A stretch of DNA of 28,048 nucleotides from a virus: positions 1 to 28,048 of IMG/VR virus record IMGVR_UViG_3300042556_001502; one strand, given 5' to 3'. Within the stretch, counting starts at the first letter, position 1; the number at the start of each line of letters is the position of its first letter. Below the pieces are notes generated by a model that saw only the letters and a program-made list of their open reading frames with translations, did no database searches and was not told the DNA's origin. Of this stretch, positions 21,370 to 27,292 are shown one piece after another. A program made the position numbers and the translations under genes.

Positions 21370-22376
21370 TGGCTGAGAAAGTGACAATCGGGAATTGCAC
21401 GTTCGCATTGCACGGACATGACCTGTTTGGCGAAGTAGTGAAGCCGAAAGCAAGCGGGCCGGTAGCCGAACGGTTCACGCTGCCACCAATGACGATTCTT
21501 GACGCACGTACTGGTGAGTGGCAGGAGCGAAAACGCGCGTGGACTTCGCTCGGAATTTCTGGTGAAATTGGCCGTGATTCTGCCTTGTTGTACGGAAACG
21601 GCGCTGATTCGATGGACCACTACCGGCGCAAGGAAGGACTACGCGAAACCTCGACCGACATGAACACCAGCATATTTGACCCGACGCTGTGCGAGTTGGC
21701 AGTTCTCTGGTTCAGCCCTGAAGGTGGTCAAGTGGTTGACCCGTTCGCAGGCGGCAGCGTGAGAGGCATCGTGGCCGGGTGTTTGGGCCGACAGTATTGG
21801 GGTTGTGACTTGCGGCCAGAACAGATTGCCGCAAACCAAGTACAGGCGGAAGACATAGCGCCAACGGTGCGCCCGGTTTGGGTCTGCGGGGATAGCATGG
21901 ATACACTGACCGATGCTCCTGAAGCTGATTTCATTTTTTCATGCCCGCCTTATGGGGATTTGGAAAAGTACAGTGATGATCCGCGAGACTTGAGCGCGAT
22001 GGATTGGCACGCCTTTGTTGCTGCATATAAGCGGATCATTCTGCGCGCCGTGGGCAAGATGAAGACAGACACATTTGCGTGTTTCGTGGTAGGCGACTTC
22101 CGCGACGGAAAAGGGTTCTACCGGAACTTCGTTAGTGAAACCATCGACGGATTTGAACAGTCCGGCGCGAGACTTTACAACGAAGCGATTCTTGCGACTC
22201 CTGTAGGCACTGCCGCTATGCGCGTGACAAAGCAGTTTGAAACCAGCCGCAAAATGGCAAAGACGCACCAAAATGTTCTGGTGTTTTGTAAGGGCGATCC
22301 ACGCAAGGCAACGGCAAAATGCAACGCAAAAGTCGGCGCTGGCGATACGGCGATTCAAGAGGATTGGACAAAATGA
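21369..22376 (+). CDS. DNA methyltransferase (N4-cytosine/N6-adenine type)
   Basis: The ATG at 21369 overlaps the preceding TGA by one base; a longer frame upstream is only the shadow of the neighbouring gene. The 335-residue enzyme has motif I VVDPFAGGSVRG (residues 122-133) for S-adenosylmethionine, an acidic CDLRP (Asp147), and catalytic motif IV SCPPYGD (191-197), an (S/D)PPY-type site for amino methylation of adenine or cytosine. Motif I precedes motif IV, unlike beta-class enzymes. No cognate restriction gene is seen, so it is probably an orphan that protects phage DNA. Confidence 0.92.
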   Translation: MAEKVTIGNCTFALHGHDLFGEVVKPKASGPVAERFTLPPMTILDARTGEWQERKRAWTSLGISGEIGRDSALLYGNGADSMDHYRRKEGLRETSTDMNTSIFDPTLCELAVLWFSPEGGQVVDPFAGGSVRGIVAGCLGRQYWGCDLRPEQIAANQVQAEDIAPTVRPVWVCGDSMDTLTDAPEADFIFSCPPYGDLEKYSDDPRDLSAMDWHAFVAAYKRIILRAVGKMKTDTFACFVVGDFRDGKGFYRNFVSETIDGFEQSGARLYNEAILATPVGTAAMRVTKQFETSRKMAKTHQNVLVFCKGDPRKATAKCNAKVGAGDTAIQEDWTK

Positions 22377-22888
22377 AGCCCAAGCGCCCAACGCTCAATG
22401 AAACCATCCGCGCCAACGAGAAGGCTTTACGCGGCCTTTGCTTTGCGGCAGGCAAGCCAATGCCGGAAGGATTCGATACGCCCGCCAAAGAGGTTAAAAC
22501 ACGGTCTGTAGTTAATCCTAGTGATCCACATGAACTGGAAGCATCAGTTATGCGCGAGGTTGCTGGTGTTCTGGCAAAGCACCCAAAAGTACTTTTTGCC
22601 ATCAGGCAAAATTCAGGATCAATGGAAGTTGAATCCAATGGCAAGAAAATGCCGATATGGTTCTACCGTTGGGCTAGAAGCAGAGAGAGTATGACCCTCC
22701 CTGACTACTGGGGACTTCTTACTGACGGCAGGATGTTTGCACTTGAATGCAAGCGTAGGAACTGGACAAAGCCGACAGGAGAGCGAGAGGGAAAGCAGTT
22801 AGCGTTTTTGCTTACTGTAAGGTATGCAAGAGGTATTGGTGAATTTGTAACTTGCGGAGAGGATGCCATCAAATGCCTGTCAATGTAA
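22373..22888 (+). CDS. PD-(D/E)XK nuclease, VRR-NUC-like
   Basis: The 171-residue protein starts in an ATGA overlap on the methyltransferase. Glu56, Asp111 (PDYWGLL), the ECK at 125-127 and Gln142 give the PD-(D/E)XK nuclease pattern, with a VRR-NUC-like layout in which a small endonuclease resolves branched DNA. The C-terminal end is probably altered: the last residues overlap the inserted HNH gene and an older version of the end is preserved downstream (23568-23642). Confidence 0.8.
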   Translation: MKPKRPTLNETIRANEKALRGLCFAAGKPMPEGFDTPAKEVKTRSVVNPSDPHELEASVMREVAGVLAKHPKVLFAIRQNSGSMEVESNGKKMPIWFYRWARSRESMTLPDYWGLLTDGRMFALECKRRNWTKPTGEREGKQLAFLLTVRYARGIGEFVTCGEDAIKCLSM

Positions 22889-23571
22889 CCTGCATTACTT
22901 GTGGGAAAGTGTTTGGTGTTCCACCAAGCAAATTACCTGCTAAGTATTGCTCTCAAAACTGTATGCCGAAAGATGGATCAAATAATCCAAATTGGAAAGG
23001 TGGATTAATTGAGTTCAAGTGCCTAATTTGCGGTACTTCATTTGGCCGAAAGAAAAGCCATCTTAAGAAAAACCCAAAGTATTGTTCTTGGAAATGTATG
23101 CACGAATCAAAGCGCGGCCAAAAGAAGAATTTTACCTATGCGACCGTACCTAAGAAATGTGTGATCTGTGGAACAATCAAAATGGTTAAACAAAGTCATG
23201 CAGATATAGAAGGTACTTACTGTTCTGCTGATTGCATGGCGAATGGATATAAAGAAAGATTAAAAGGTGAATCAAACCCAAATTATCGACATGGCAAAGC
23301 ACATATTGGTGGATACTTTTCTGGCCTTAGAAAAATAGCGGATGGAATCTACTCAAAAGCTCATATAGCCGCTTTGTTGATATTGCAAAAGGGACGATGT
23401 ATTGGTTGCGGAGAAAAGATGACTAAGCCAACGGTAGATCACATTATTCCCATTGTTAAAGGAGGAACACACTGGCCGAGTAATATTCAGTTGCTTTGCA
23501 AAAGTTGTAACTCTAGGAAGCACGCAAAAGACCCTATTCAATGGGCTAACGAACTTGGTAGGTTGTTATGA
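22873..23571 (+). CDS. HNH homing endonuclease with three zinc fingers (copy 3)
   Basis: The 232-residue protein has three N-terminal cysteine modules, each C-x2-C followed by C-x3-C (residues about 7-30, 50-75 and 96-121), then a linker GESNPNYRHG and a classical HNH nuclease: C176-x2-C179, D189-H190, N204 and C209-x2-C212 followed by NSRKH. The zinc fingers should set DNA specificity. It is unlike the other two HNH genes in the window. A TTG upstream is possible but the ATG at 22873 is preferred. AT-rich, and inserted into the end of the nuclease gene. Confidence 0.9.
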   Translation: MPVNVTCITCGKVFGVPPSKLPAKYCSQNCMPKDGSNNPNWKGGLIEFKCLICGTSFGRKKSHLKKNPKYCSWKCMHESKRGQKKNFTYATVPKKCVICGTIKMVKQSHADIEGTYCSADCMANGYKERLKGESNPNYRHGKAHIGGYFSGLRKIADGIYSKAHIAALLILQKGRCIGCGEKMTKPTVDHIIPIVKGGTHWPSNIQLLCKSCNSRKHAKDPIQWANELGRLL

Positions 23572-23642
23572 GACTTTTTGCCTTCGGTGCTGAAGATGCC
23601 ATCAGTAAACTGTTGAAATTACGCAATGGAGAGTGCAAATGA
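23568..23642 (+). pseudogene. Displaced C-terminal fragment of the PD-(D/E)XK nuclease gene
   Basis: The 24-residue frame starting in an ATGA overlap contains FAFGAEDAISKLLK, which parallels the end of the nuclease (FVTCGEDAIKCL). The base string GATGCCATCA is shared at 22862-22871 and 23595-23604. It is best read as the original 3' end of the nuclease gene separated from its body by the HNH insert, possibly still translated. Confidence 0.6.
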
Positions 23643-23845
23643 ACCAAAACCGTAAGCCGTTTCACGCTGATCTTGTTGTTTTCTTTGTCTGCTGGTCTGT
23701 CGCGTGTTTCTTCGCGGGTAAGTGGATGGGGGAAGAACAGATGGCCGAGAAGATCAAGCCTTGTTATGAGCCGAAGAAACAGAATCTCGACATGACCAAG
23801 ATTCAACAAAAACGCTTCATCAATTACTGGAAGTCGCAATCGTGA
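23639..23845 (+). CDS. Small membrane protein (68 residues)
   Basis: The ATG at 23639 has a GGAGAG site. Residues about 10-28 (ADLVVFFVCWSVACFFAGKW) form one transmembrane helix, followed by a polar, Lys-rich cytoplasmic or periplasmic tail. No family recognised. It overlaps the next gene by four bases (GTGA). Confidence 0.7.
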   Translation: MNQNRKPFHADLVVFFVCWSVACFFAGKWMGEEQMAEKIKPCYEPKKQNLDMTKIQQKRFINYWKSQS

Positions 23846-23994
23846 AACACTTTTACGCTTTCATGCTCTGGTGGTCGCGGGTTGATCTTGCCATTGCCAA
23901 AAGCACAGGAAGGAACCCGGCGAATATCGAACAGCTTCAAAAGGAGGAATCAAGATGGCAACACGAACTGTTGATGGTGGAGTTGAACACATGA
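23842..23994 (+). CDS. Hypothetical 50-residue protein
   Basis: A GTG at 23842 overlaps the previous stop (GTGA). The protein starts with an aromatic segment (HFYAFMLWWSRVDL) and ends with an acidic helix. No family recognised. The next, out-of-frame gene starts inside it. Confidence 0.5.
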   Translation: MKHFYAFMLWWSRVDLAIAKSTGRNPANIEQLQKEESRWQHELLMVELNT

Positions 23995-24035
23995 GCGCCG
24001 GGTTGTGCGGAAAAACCTACGGAGCGAAGACATGA
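23955..24035 (+). CDS. Hypothetical 26-residue peptide
   Basis: The ATG at 23955 has AAAGGAGG, one of the strongest ribosome sites in the window, and the frame ends in an ATGA overlap with the next gene. It overlaps the previous gene in another frame. It is either a small peptide or a leader that feeds ribosomes to the zinc-ribbon gene. Confidence 0.45.
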   Translation: MATRTVDGGVEHMSAGLCGKTYGAKT

Positions 24036-24445
24036 GCCTGTTTTGTGATTCTGGATACGACCATGACGGCGCGGACTGGTGGTGGTATCAGCCGTCCGAC
24101 GATGCACCGCTGACCACGAAGCGCAGCCGAAAATGCTGCTCTTGCGGTGAGAAAGTCGGCGTTGGCGACACGGCGCGAAAGGTTGCGCGCTACCGGCCCG
24201 CGACAGAGTTTGAAGAAATGCGGGGTATCGCCAGCGACGAAGTGCCTATAGCCGACTGGTATCTGTGCGAGACGTGCGGCGATCTGGCGGACTCACTTTC
24301 GGAGCTTGGATTTTGCTACCACCTCGGCAACGGCGAAAGCCTGAAGCAACAAATAGCCGACTACCGGCGCGACGAGGGAACGCCGATCTTGACGCACAAC
24401 GCTAACGTAACCGGCCTTGCGCCGGCACAGGAGACAACGAAATGA
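24032..24445 (+). CDS. Zinc-ribbon protein (137 residues) with attC-encoded tail
   Basis: The ATG at 24032 follows GGAG. CCSCGEKV and CETCGDLA (about residues 35 and 82) supply a four-cysteine zinc site in a layout common in phage accessory proteins. The last 16 residues, HNANVTGLAPAQETTK, are encoded by site A7. Function unknown. Confidence 0.74.
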   Translation: MSLFCDSGYDHDGADWWWYQPSDDAPLTTKRSRKCCSCGEKVGVGDTARKVARYRPATEFEEMRGIASDEVPIADWYLCETCGDLADSLSELGFCYHLGNGESLKQQIADYRRDEGTPILTHNANVTGLAPAQETTK

Positions 24446-24487
24446 CAACACCTATTGCGCAAGGTCCGGTTGACGTAAATGTTAGGG
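24400..24487 (-). repeat. attC-like site A7
   Basis: Cores CGCTAAC (24400-24406) and GTTAGGG (24481-24487). Left arm GTAACCGGCCTTGCGC pairs without error with right arm GCGCAAGG-T-CCGGTT-G-AC once T and G, six bases apart, are looped out. The long loop holds the stop codon of one gene and the ribosome site and start of the next. Confidence 0.75.
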
Positions 24488-24741
24488 GCGATGAACTCTA
24501 CATATGCGCAACGGACTACGAGCATGAACTCGGCGAGGCCGCTGGTGGAGCGCCGCTGTATGCGAGCGTGGCCGATCTAAAGGCTTCACGGAAATGTGTG
24601 GCTGAGTGCGGGATAGTGGCGGTGCGCGTTGAGTTTCTGCGCATGGTTGAGCCGGGGATGCCCTACAGCGAACGCGGCAAGAAAACCCATAACGCAAAGT
24701 TAACCGGCGTGCCGCCCACAGACGCCACAAAGGAGGAATGA
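24442..24741 (+). CDS. Hypothetical 99-residue protein, starting and ending in attC-like sites
   Basis: The ATG overlaps the preceding stop (ATGA) and lies in the loop of site A7, with an AGGAG site. The first 15 residues (MTTPIAQGPVDVNVR) come from the site's right arm. The end NAKLTGVPPTDATKEE comes from the left arm of site A8. The middle is acidic alpha/beta (ELYICATDYEHELGEA). No family recognised. Confidence 0.68.
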   Translation: MTTPIAQGPVDVNVRGDELYICATDYEHELGEAAGGAPLYASVADLKASRKCVAECGIVAVRVEFLRMVEPGMPYSERGKKTHNAKLTGVPPTDATKEE

Positions 24742-24808
24742 CGTGGAACAAGCACAGAGCAACAACGAAGCATCGAGCGGCACGTCCGCGTTGGACGACA
24801 TGTTAGAG
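24687..24808 (-). repeat. attC-like site A8
   Basis: Cores CCATAAC (24687-24693) and GTTAGAG (24802-24808). Left arm GTTAACCGGCGTGCC pairs with right arm GGCACG-T-CCG-C-GTT-G-GAC, with T, C and G looped out exactly as in A1, A3 and A6. The loop includes an AGGAGG and the GTG start of the next gene. At 122 bases it is the longest of the series, which is within the known attC size range. Confidence 0.7.
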
Positions 24809-25021
24809 ATGCGCCGCCAGCCACCGGCACAGATGCAACAGGAAGCGGTGGACGCTATGACCCGAATGGCGGCCACCATCGAGAAACCGAAGACGCCTGA
24901 CGAATCTGTGTGGCTGAGCATTTACTGCGCGGTAGCCAACTGCTTCAACAGCGAGAAAGCAACGGCTGCGAGTTGGGCCGACGAAGGGTTGCGGGAGTTT
25001 CGCAAGAGGTTCCGCCTGTGA
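24743..25021 (+). CDS. Hypothetical 92-residue protein, start in an attC-like loop
   Basis: A GTG at 24743 follows a perfect AGGAGG. The first 20 residues or so are encoded by site A8. The rest has a Gln, Met-rich helix (MQQEAVDAMTRMAATIEK) and a C-terminal aromatic part (WADEGLREFRKRFRL). No family recognised. Confidence 0.68.
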   Translation: MEQAQSNNEASSGTSALDDMLEMRRQPPAQMQQEAVDAMTRMAATIEKPKTPDESVWLSIYCAVANCFNSEKATAASWADEGLREFRKRFRL

Positions 25022-25037
25022 TCTCTAACTTAAAGTA

Positions 25038-25053
25038 GACGACATTTGTCGTC
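25038..25053. promoter_or_regulatory. Perfect palindrome GACGAC-ATTT-GTCGTC
   Basis: A six-base stem with a four-base spacer stands in an 88-base AT-rich gap in an otherwise tightly packed operon. It could be an operator or a processing hairpin. I see no convincing promoter next to it. Confidence 0.5.
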
Positions 25054-25109
25054 ATAAAAAACAATTGCGACAAAGCGAGTAAATCAGTCAGTTATTAAGG
25101 AGAGTGAAG

Positions 25110-25142
25110 ATGGGCAAAGAAATCGAAAAGAGTAAGACGTGA
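25110..25142 (+). CDS. Ten-residue leader peptide
   Basis: An ATG behind AAGGAGAG opens MGKEIEKSKT, whose stop overlaps the GTG of the next gene (GTGA). The strong ribosome site and minute length suggest a coupling leader for the weakly initiated next gene. Confidence 0.4.
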   Translation: MGKEIEKSKT

Positions 25143-25303
25143 ACCGTTCTTACAGTTGTCGCTATGAATCAACCATCGTGCTAAAAGAACTCAACCAGAA
25201 GCGCAGCAAACGATTTCCACCGTGGCGCATTGTGGGCCGGATCAACGAGATTCACAAAGGCGGTAAGCGTCTGTGGATCGACTTTAGGAGTGGATTGAAA
25301 TGA
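25139..25303 (+). CDS. Hypothetical 54-residue basic protein
   Basis: A GTG start overlaps the leader stop. The protein is basic (KELNQKRSKRFPPWRIVGRI) and ends LWIDFRSGLK, with a beta-like centre; a small nucleic-acid binder is possible. No family recognised. ATGA overlap with the next gene. Confidence 0.55.
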   Translation: MNRSYSCRYESTIVLKELNQKRSKRFPPWRIVGRINEIHKGGKRLWIDFRSGLK

Positions 25304-25494
25304 CTCCAGATGAAAGAATTGATGCGGCGCTAGACTCGGTGCTTCAAGAAGTAGGTTCATCGCTCAAACAGCACACTGAACAGAAAACGCTCGACGCTAT
25401 GCGTAATGCGATGCGGGAAGTAATGAGCAAGTCTTACATCGCCGGATCAAACGATAATTTCGCCGCGATGAAGAAGTCTAGGCTTATTTGGTAA
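25300..25494 (+). CDS. Hypothetical 64-residue protein, end of the rightward operon
   Basis: Coupled by an ATGA overlap. It is a mainly helical protein (RIDAALDSVLQEVGSSLKQHTE) with a polar tail. Its stop lies two bases from the stop of the convergent spanin gene, with no terminator between them. Confidence 0.65.
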   Translation: MTPDERIDAALDSVLQEVGSSLKQHTEQKTLDAMRNAMREVMSKSYIAGSNDNFAAMKKSRLIW

Positions 25495-25496
25495 GG

Positions 25497-25949
25497 CTAC
25501 TTGACCGGAAACCCTATCCCGCGAATCCATGATTGAATGCCGATTATTGTGGCTGCGTCTTCGGCTGCGTCTTGGATAAATCCTTCGGTGCATCCAATAG
25601 AAACTGGTTCCTTGGAGGATTCATGTACTCCTTCGGGAAGTCCGGCAATCGGGCGCACTCCACAGCTACCGGAATGTGGTGGCAAGCTGGCAAGGTAGTT
25701 AGCAACAGCATTGGAACGAGCAGTAGCAATCTTTTTGGGAATAGCATCTTTGATCTCCTTGGTAACTTTCGCGTGTTCAGTTTCGATCCGCTTCTTCTCC
25801 ATCTCAGCCGCTTTACCTAGCGCAGCAACTTCAATCTTGTAGGCATTGAAAGCACGAACATCCTCCCGCCAGAGTTTATAGAACAGGCCGGTTGATGCGA
25901 TCAGCAGGCCGATCAGAACCCACCTCCAGTTTGCAAGCAAGAAAGTCAT
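25497..25949 (-). CDS. Rz: Inner-membrane spanin (Rz-like)
   Basis: The 150-residue protein has an N-terminal membrane anchor (WRWVLIGLLIASTGLFYKLW) followed by a periplasmic helical stretch rich in Ala, Lys and Glu (about residues 35-75) and a cysteine-containing C-terminus. This is the i-spanin layout: the protein spans the periplasm and joins with the outer-membrane lipoprotein to fuse the membranes in the last step of lysis. A second lysis gene, Rz1-like, lies wholly inside it in another frame. The start overlaps the holin-like gene. Confidence 0.85.
   Translation of the reverse strand: MTFLLANWRWVLIGLLIASTGLFYKLWREDVRAFNAYKIEVAALGKAAEMEKKRIETEHAKVTKEIKDAIPKKIATARSNAVANYLASLPPHSGSCGVRPIAGLPEGVHESSKEPVSIGCTEGFIQDAAEDAATIIGIQSWIRGIGFPVK
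25544..25747 (-). CDS. Rz1: Outer-membrane spanin lipoprotein (Rz1-like), nested in Rz
   Basis: The ATG at 25745-25747 has an AAGGAGATCAAAG ribosome site inside the Rz gene. The 67-residue product has a lipoprotein signal (KRLLLLVPMLLLTTLPAC) with lipobox LPAC, Cys22 being the modified residue, and a short Pro-rich mature part ending KTQPKTQPQ. The nested arrangement in the +1 frame is diagnostic of Rz/Rz1 pairs and shows the host has an outer membrane. Confidence 0.88.
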   Translation of the reverse strand: MLFPKRLLLLVPMLLLTTLPACHHIPVAVECARLPDFPKEYMNPPRNQFLLDAPKDLSKTQPKTQPQ

Positions 25950-26185
25950 CTTTCATCCTTCGCGGAAATGTACGCCTTGAAAACTGCTGTCTGTAGATAT
26001 GTTATTGGAGCGGTCACGGCGGCAATGATTGCAGCCGCTTCCAAGCCGCTGGTTAAACTGGTGGCACTCGCATATGCCGCCGCCCATTCAAAGGCTCTGT
26101 AGGTCATCCAGAGGGTCACAAATAGCACTGTCGAGCGTCTTATCGCCAGCTTGCGTTCCCACTCTAAGATGTCCGACAGGATCAC
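25946..26185 (-). CDS. Holin candidate (79 residues, two membrane helices)
   Basis: After a charged N-terminus the protein has two hydrophobic segments, about residues 19-35 (TVLFVTLWMTYRAFEWA) and 48-69 (GLEAAAIIAAVTAPITYLQTA), and a polar tail AYISAKDER. The size, topology and place between endolysin and spanin genes fit a class II holin that forms lesions in the inner membrane at lysis time. ATGA overlaps join it to both neighbours. Confidence 0.7.
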   Translation of the reverse strand: MILSDILEWERKLAIRRSTVLFVTLWMTYRAFEWAAAYASATSLTSGLEAAAIIAAVTAPITYLQTAVFKAYISAKDER

Positions 26186-26595
26186 GAAACCTCCAGCCAG
26201 ACTTCTTCGTTTCTCTGCTCTGCGGCTTGCAAAGTGACATACAGCCTGTCATTCACTCCCTTGCAGTTGGCGATCCCTGTGGCAGTACGAGTCTGGCCCA
26301 GAAGAGGGCACCCAAGAGTGTCATGCTCAGTGTTCCCACCGTGAATGCGAACGCCAGAGAATCCGGGTACGTCATGGACTTCGGGCATGACTCGACCGAA
26401 ACGCTTTGATGGAGTGAGCGTGACTCTGTACCGCCCTCTTGGAATGGCCGAGTCGCCATAGACCTTCTCCCCGCCTGCTTCTAGGTAACGATCCTTGTCC
26501 TCAAGCGTTTCGCCAAAGAACAGTTTGTCGACAAAAAACTTCCCATAGTTGTGCTTTTGGGCAGGATCGTCGTCGCGGATAAGTTCGAGGATCAT
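26182..26595 (-). CDS. Endolysin candidate, DUF5675-like with an L,D-transpeptidase-like motif
   Basis: Using the ATG at 26593-26595, which overlaps the upstream stop (ATGA), gives 137 residues; an ATG nine bases earlier is also possible. The GVRIHGGNTEHDTLGCPLLG block (His85, Cys96) is the hallmark of the DUF5675 family, and its H-x(n)-GC arrangement resembles L,D-transpeptidase active sites. The family often sits in phage lysis modules, and the neighbours (holin and spanins) support a role in cell-wall cutting. The enzyme activity has not been assigned by sequence alone. Confidence 0.72.
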   Translation of the reverse strand: MILELIRDDDPAQKHNYGKFFVDKLFFGETLEDKDRYLEAGGEKVYGDSAIPRGRYRVTLTPSKRFGRVMPEVHDVPGFSGVRIHGGNTEHDTLGCPLLGQTRTATGIANCKGVNDRLYVTLQAAEQRNEEVWLEVS

Positions 26596-26765
26596 TTGTG
26601 CCATCCATTAGCGGCAAGGACAAAGTAACACCCCGCTGCGATAAGCATTGCAATAAATCCGTGGAATGACCACTTACCGAAAGATGCGTATTTCTCGTCA
26701 AGCCATTCATGCAAGGCTTCTTTGATGATGGCCTTCGATTCGTCTTTGCTTAATGGATCAACCAT
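26592..26765 (-). CDS. Small membrane protein (57 residues), second holin-like gene
   Basis: The ATG at 26763-26765 follows AAGGAAG. A charged acidic helix (residues 1-30) precedes one transmembrane helix (FHGFIAMLIAAGCYFVLAA). A longer frame upstream lacks a ribosome site. It could be an antiholin or a holin partner; position is the only evidence. Confidence 0.65.
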   Translation of the reverse strand: MVDPLSKDESKAIIKEALHEWLDEKYASFGKWSFHGFIAMLIAAGCYFVLAANGWHK

Positions 26766-26805
26766 GATTCTTCCTTCCTGCCTTCTATGAGGCAGATGCG
26801 TTAGA

Positions 26806-27123
26806 TTACCTACAGTGTCCGCCCAACTCGAAGCTATCGAGAAGGTTGAAACACAGCCACTTTGCAACACTGGTTCTCCACCCCGCGCCTTCTGACTTGT
26901 AGCGACTCAGGCGTTGAGTGAACATGTATTCTTCTGGCAAATCCATGAAGATGAATGTCGCAATGAATACGTTGAAGATTACATCCATGAACACGGCCAG
27001 AAGTGCGGCGGGTGCCAGTAGAATCTTCGCTGTCAGCGGAAGTGTTTTCCATACCGCCTTTGCCGCCATCGTCACGACGAACAGCAGGTAGAAGGCGTAG
27101 ATGTAGAGCGCGAGGTAGATCAT
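26806..27123 (-). CDS. Conserved phage membrane protein (105 residues)
   Basis: Two hydrophobic segments (about residues 3-24 and 32-59) are followed by a polar C-terminus with EYMFTQRLSRYKSEGAGW and NLLDSFELGGHC, a pattern recurring in phage proteins near the lysis genes. The function is unknown; it may be a holin-related or membrane-sensing protein. Its stop is followed at once by TCTAACG, which resembles the left core of an attC-like site. Confidence 0.75.
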   Translation of the reverse strand: MIYLALYIYAFYLLFVVTMAAKAVWKTLPLTAKILLAPAALLAVFMDVIFNVFIATFIFMDLPEEYMFTQRLSRYKSEGAGWRTSVAKWLCFNLLDSFELGGHCR

Positions 27124-27290
27124 TGCAGCGCGGCCAGTTGCTCATCCGTAGGGCGCGGAAGCGTCGGGTGGTTCCATTCCTTGATGTAATCACCAAGCCC
27201 GTCACTGTCGTTCTGAAGGAGAGCGAACTTCGGCAGGTCACTCGCAGACAAACTTGGGTGGATTAAAATTATTTTCTCGACGAGATTCAT
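27120..27290 (-). CDS. XkdW-like tail accessory protein (56 residues)
   Basis: The ATG at 27288-27290 follows GGGGTTAAAG. The ILIHPSLSASDLPKFALLQND and W-N-x-PTLPRPTDEQLAAL pattern resembles XkdW-type proteins found beside tail fibre genes. It lies two bases after the fibre stop and overlaps the next gene (ATGA). The role is probably in fibre assembly or structure, inferred from position. Confidence 0.65.
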   Translation of the reverse strand: MNLVEKIILIHPSLSASDLPKFALLQNDSDGLGDYIKEWNHPTLPRPTDEQLAALQ

Positions 27291-27292
27291 CT

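Noticed and set aside
20973-22376. A 467-residue frame covering the methyltransferase.
   Set aside because: Its first 130 codons are the antisense-free shadow of the adjacent gene at 21007-21369; the true start is the ATG at 21369, coupled to the previous stop.
25022-25098. Possible ninth attC-like site (CTCTAAC ... GTTATTA).
   Set aside because: The cores are there, but only TTTGTCG/CGACAAA pairs inside and the unpaired T and G pattern is missing; at best decayed.
26766-26806. TCTAACG after the stop of the gene at 26806-27123, with a CTGCC/GGCAG hairpin, resembling half an attC.
   Set aside because: No matching GTTA core or right arm was found; the hairpin is short and could arise by chance.
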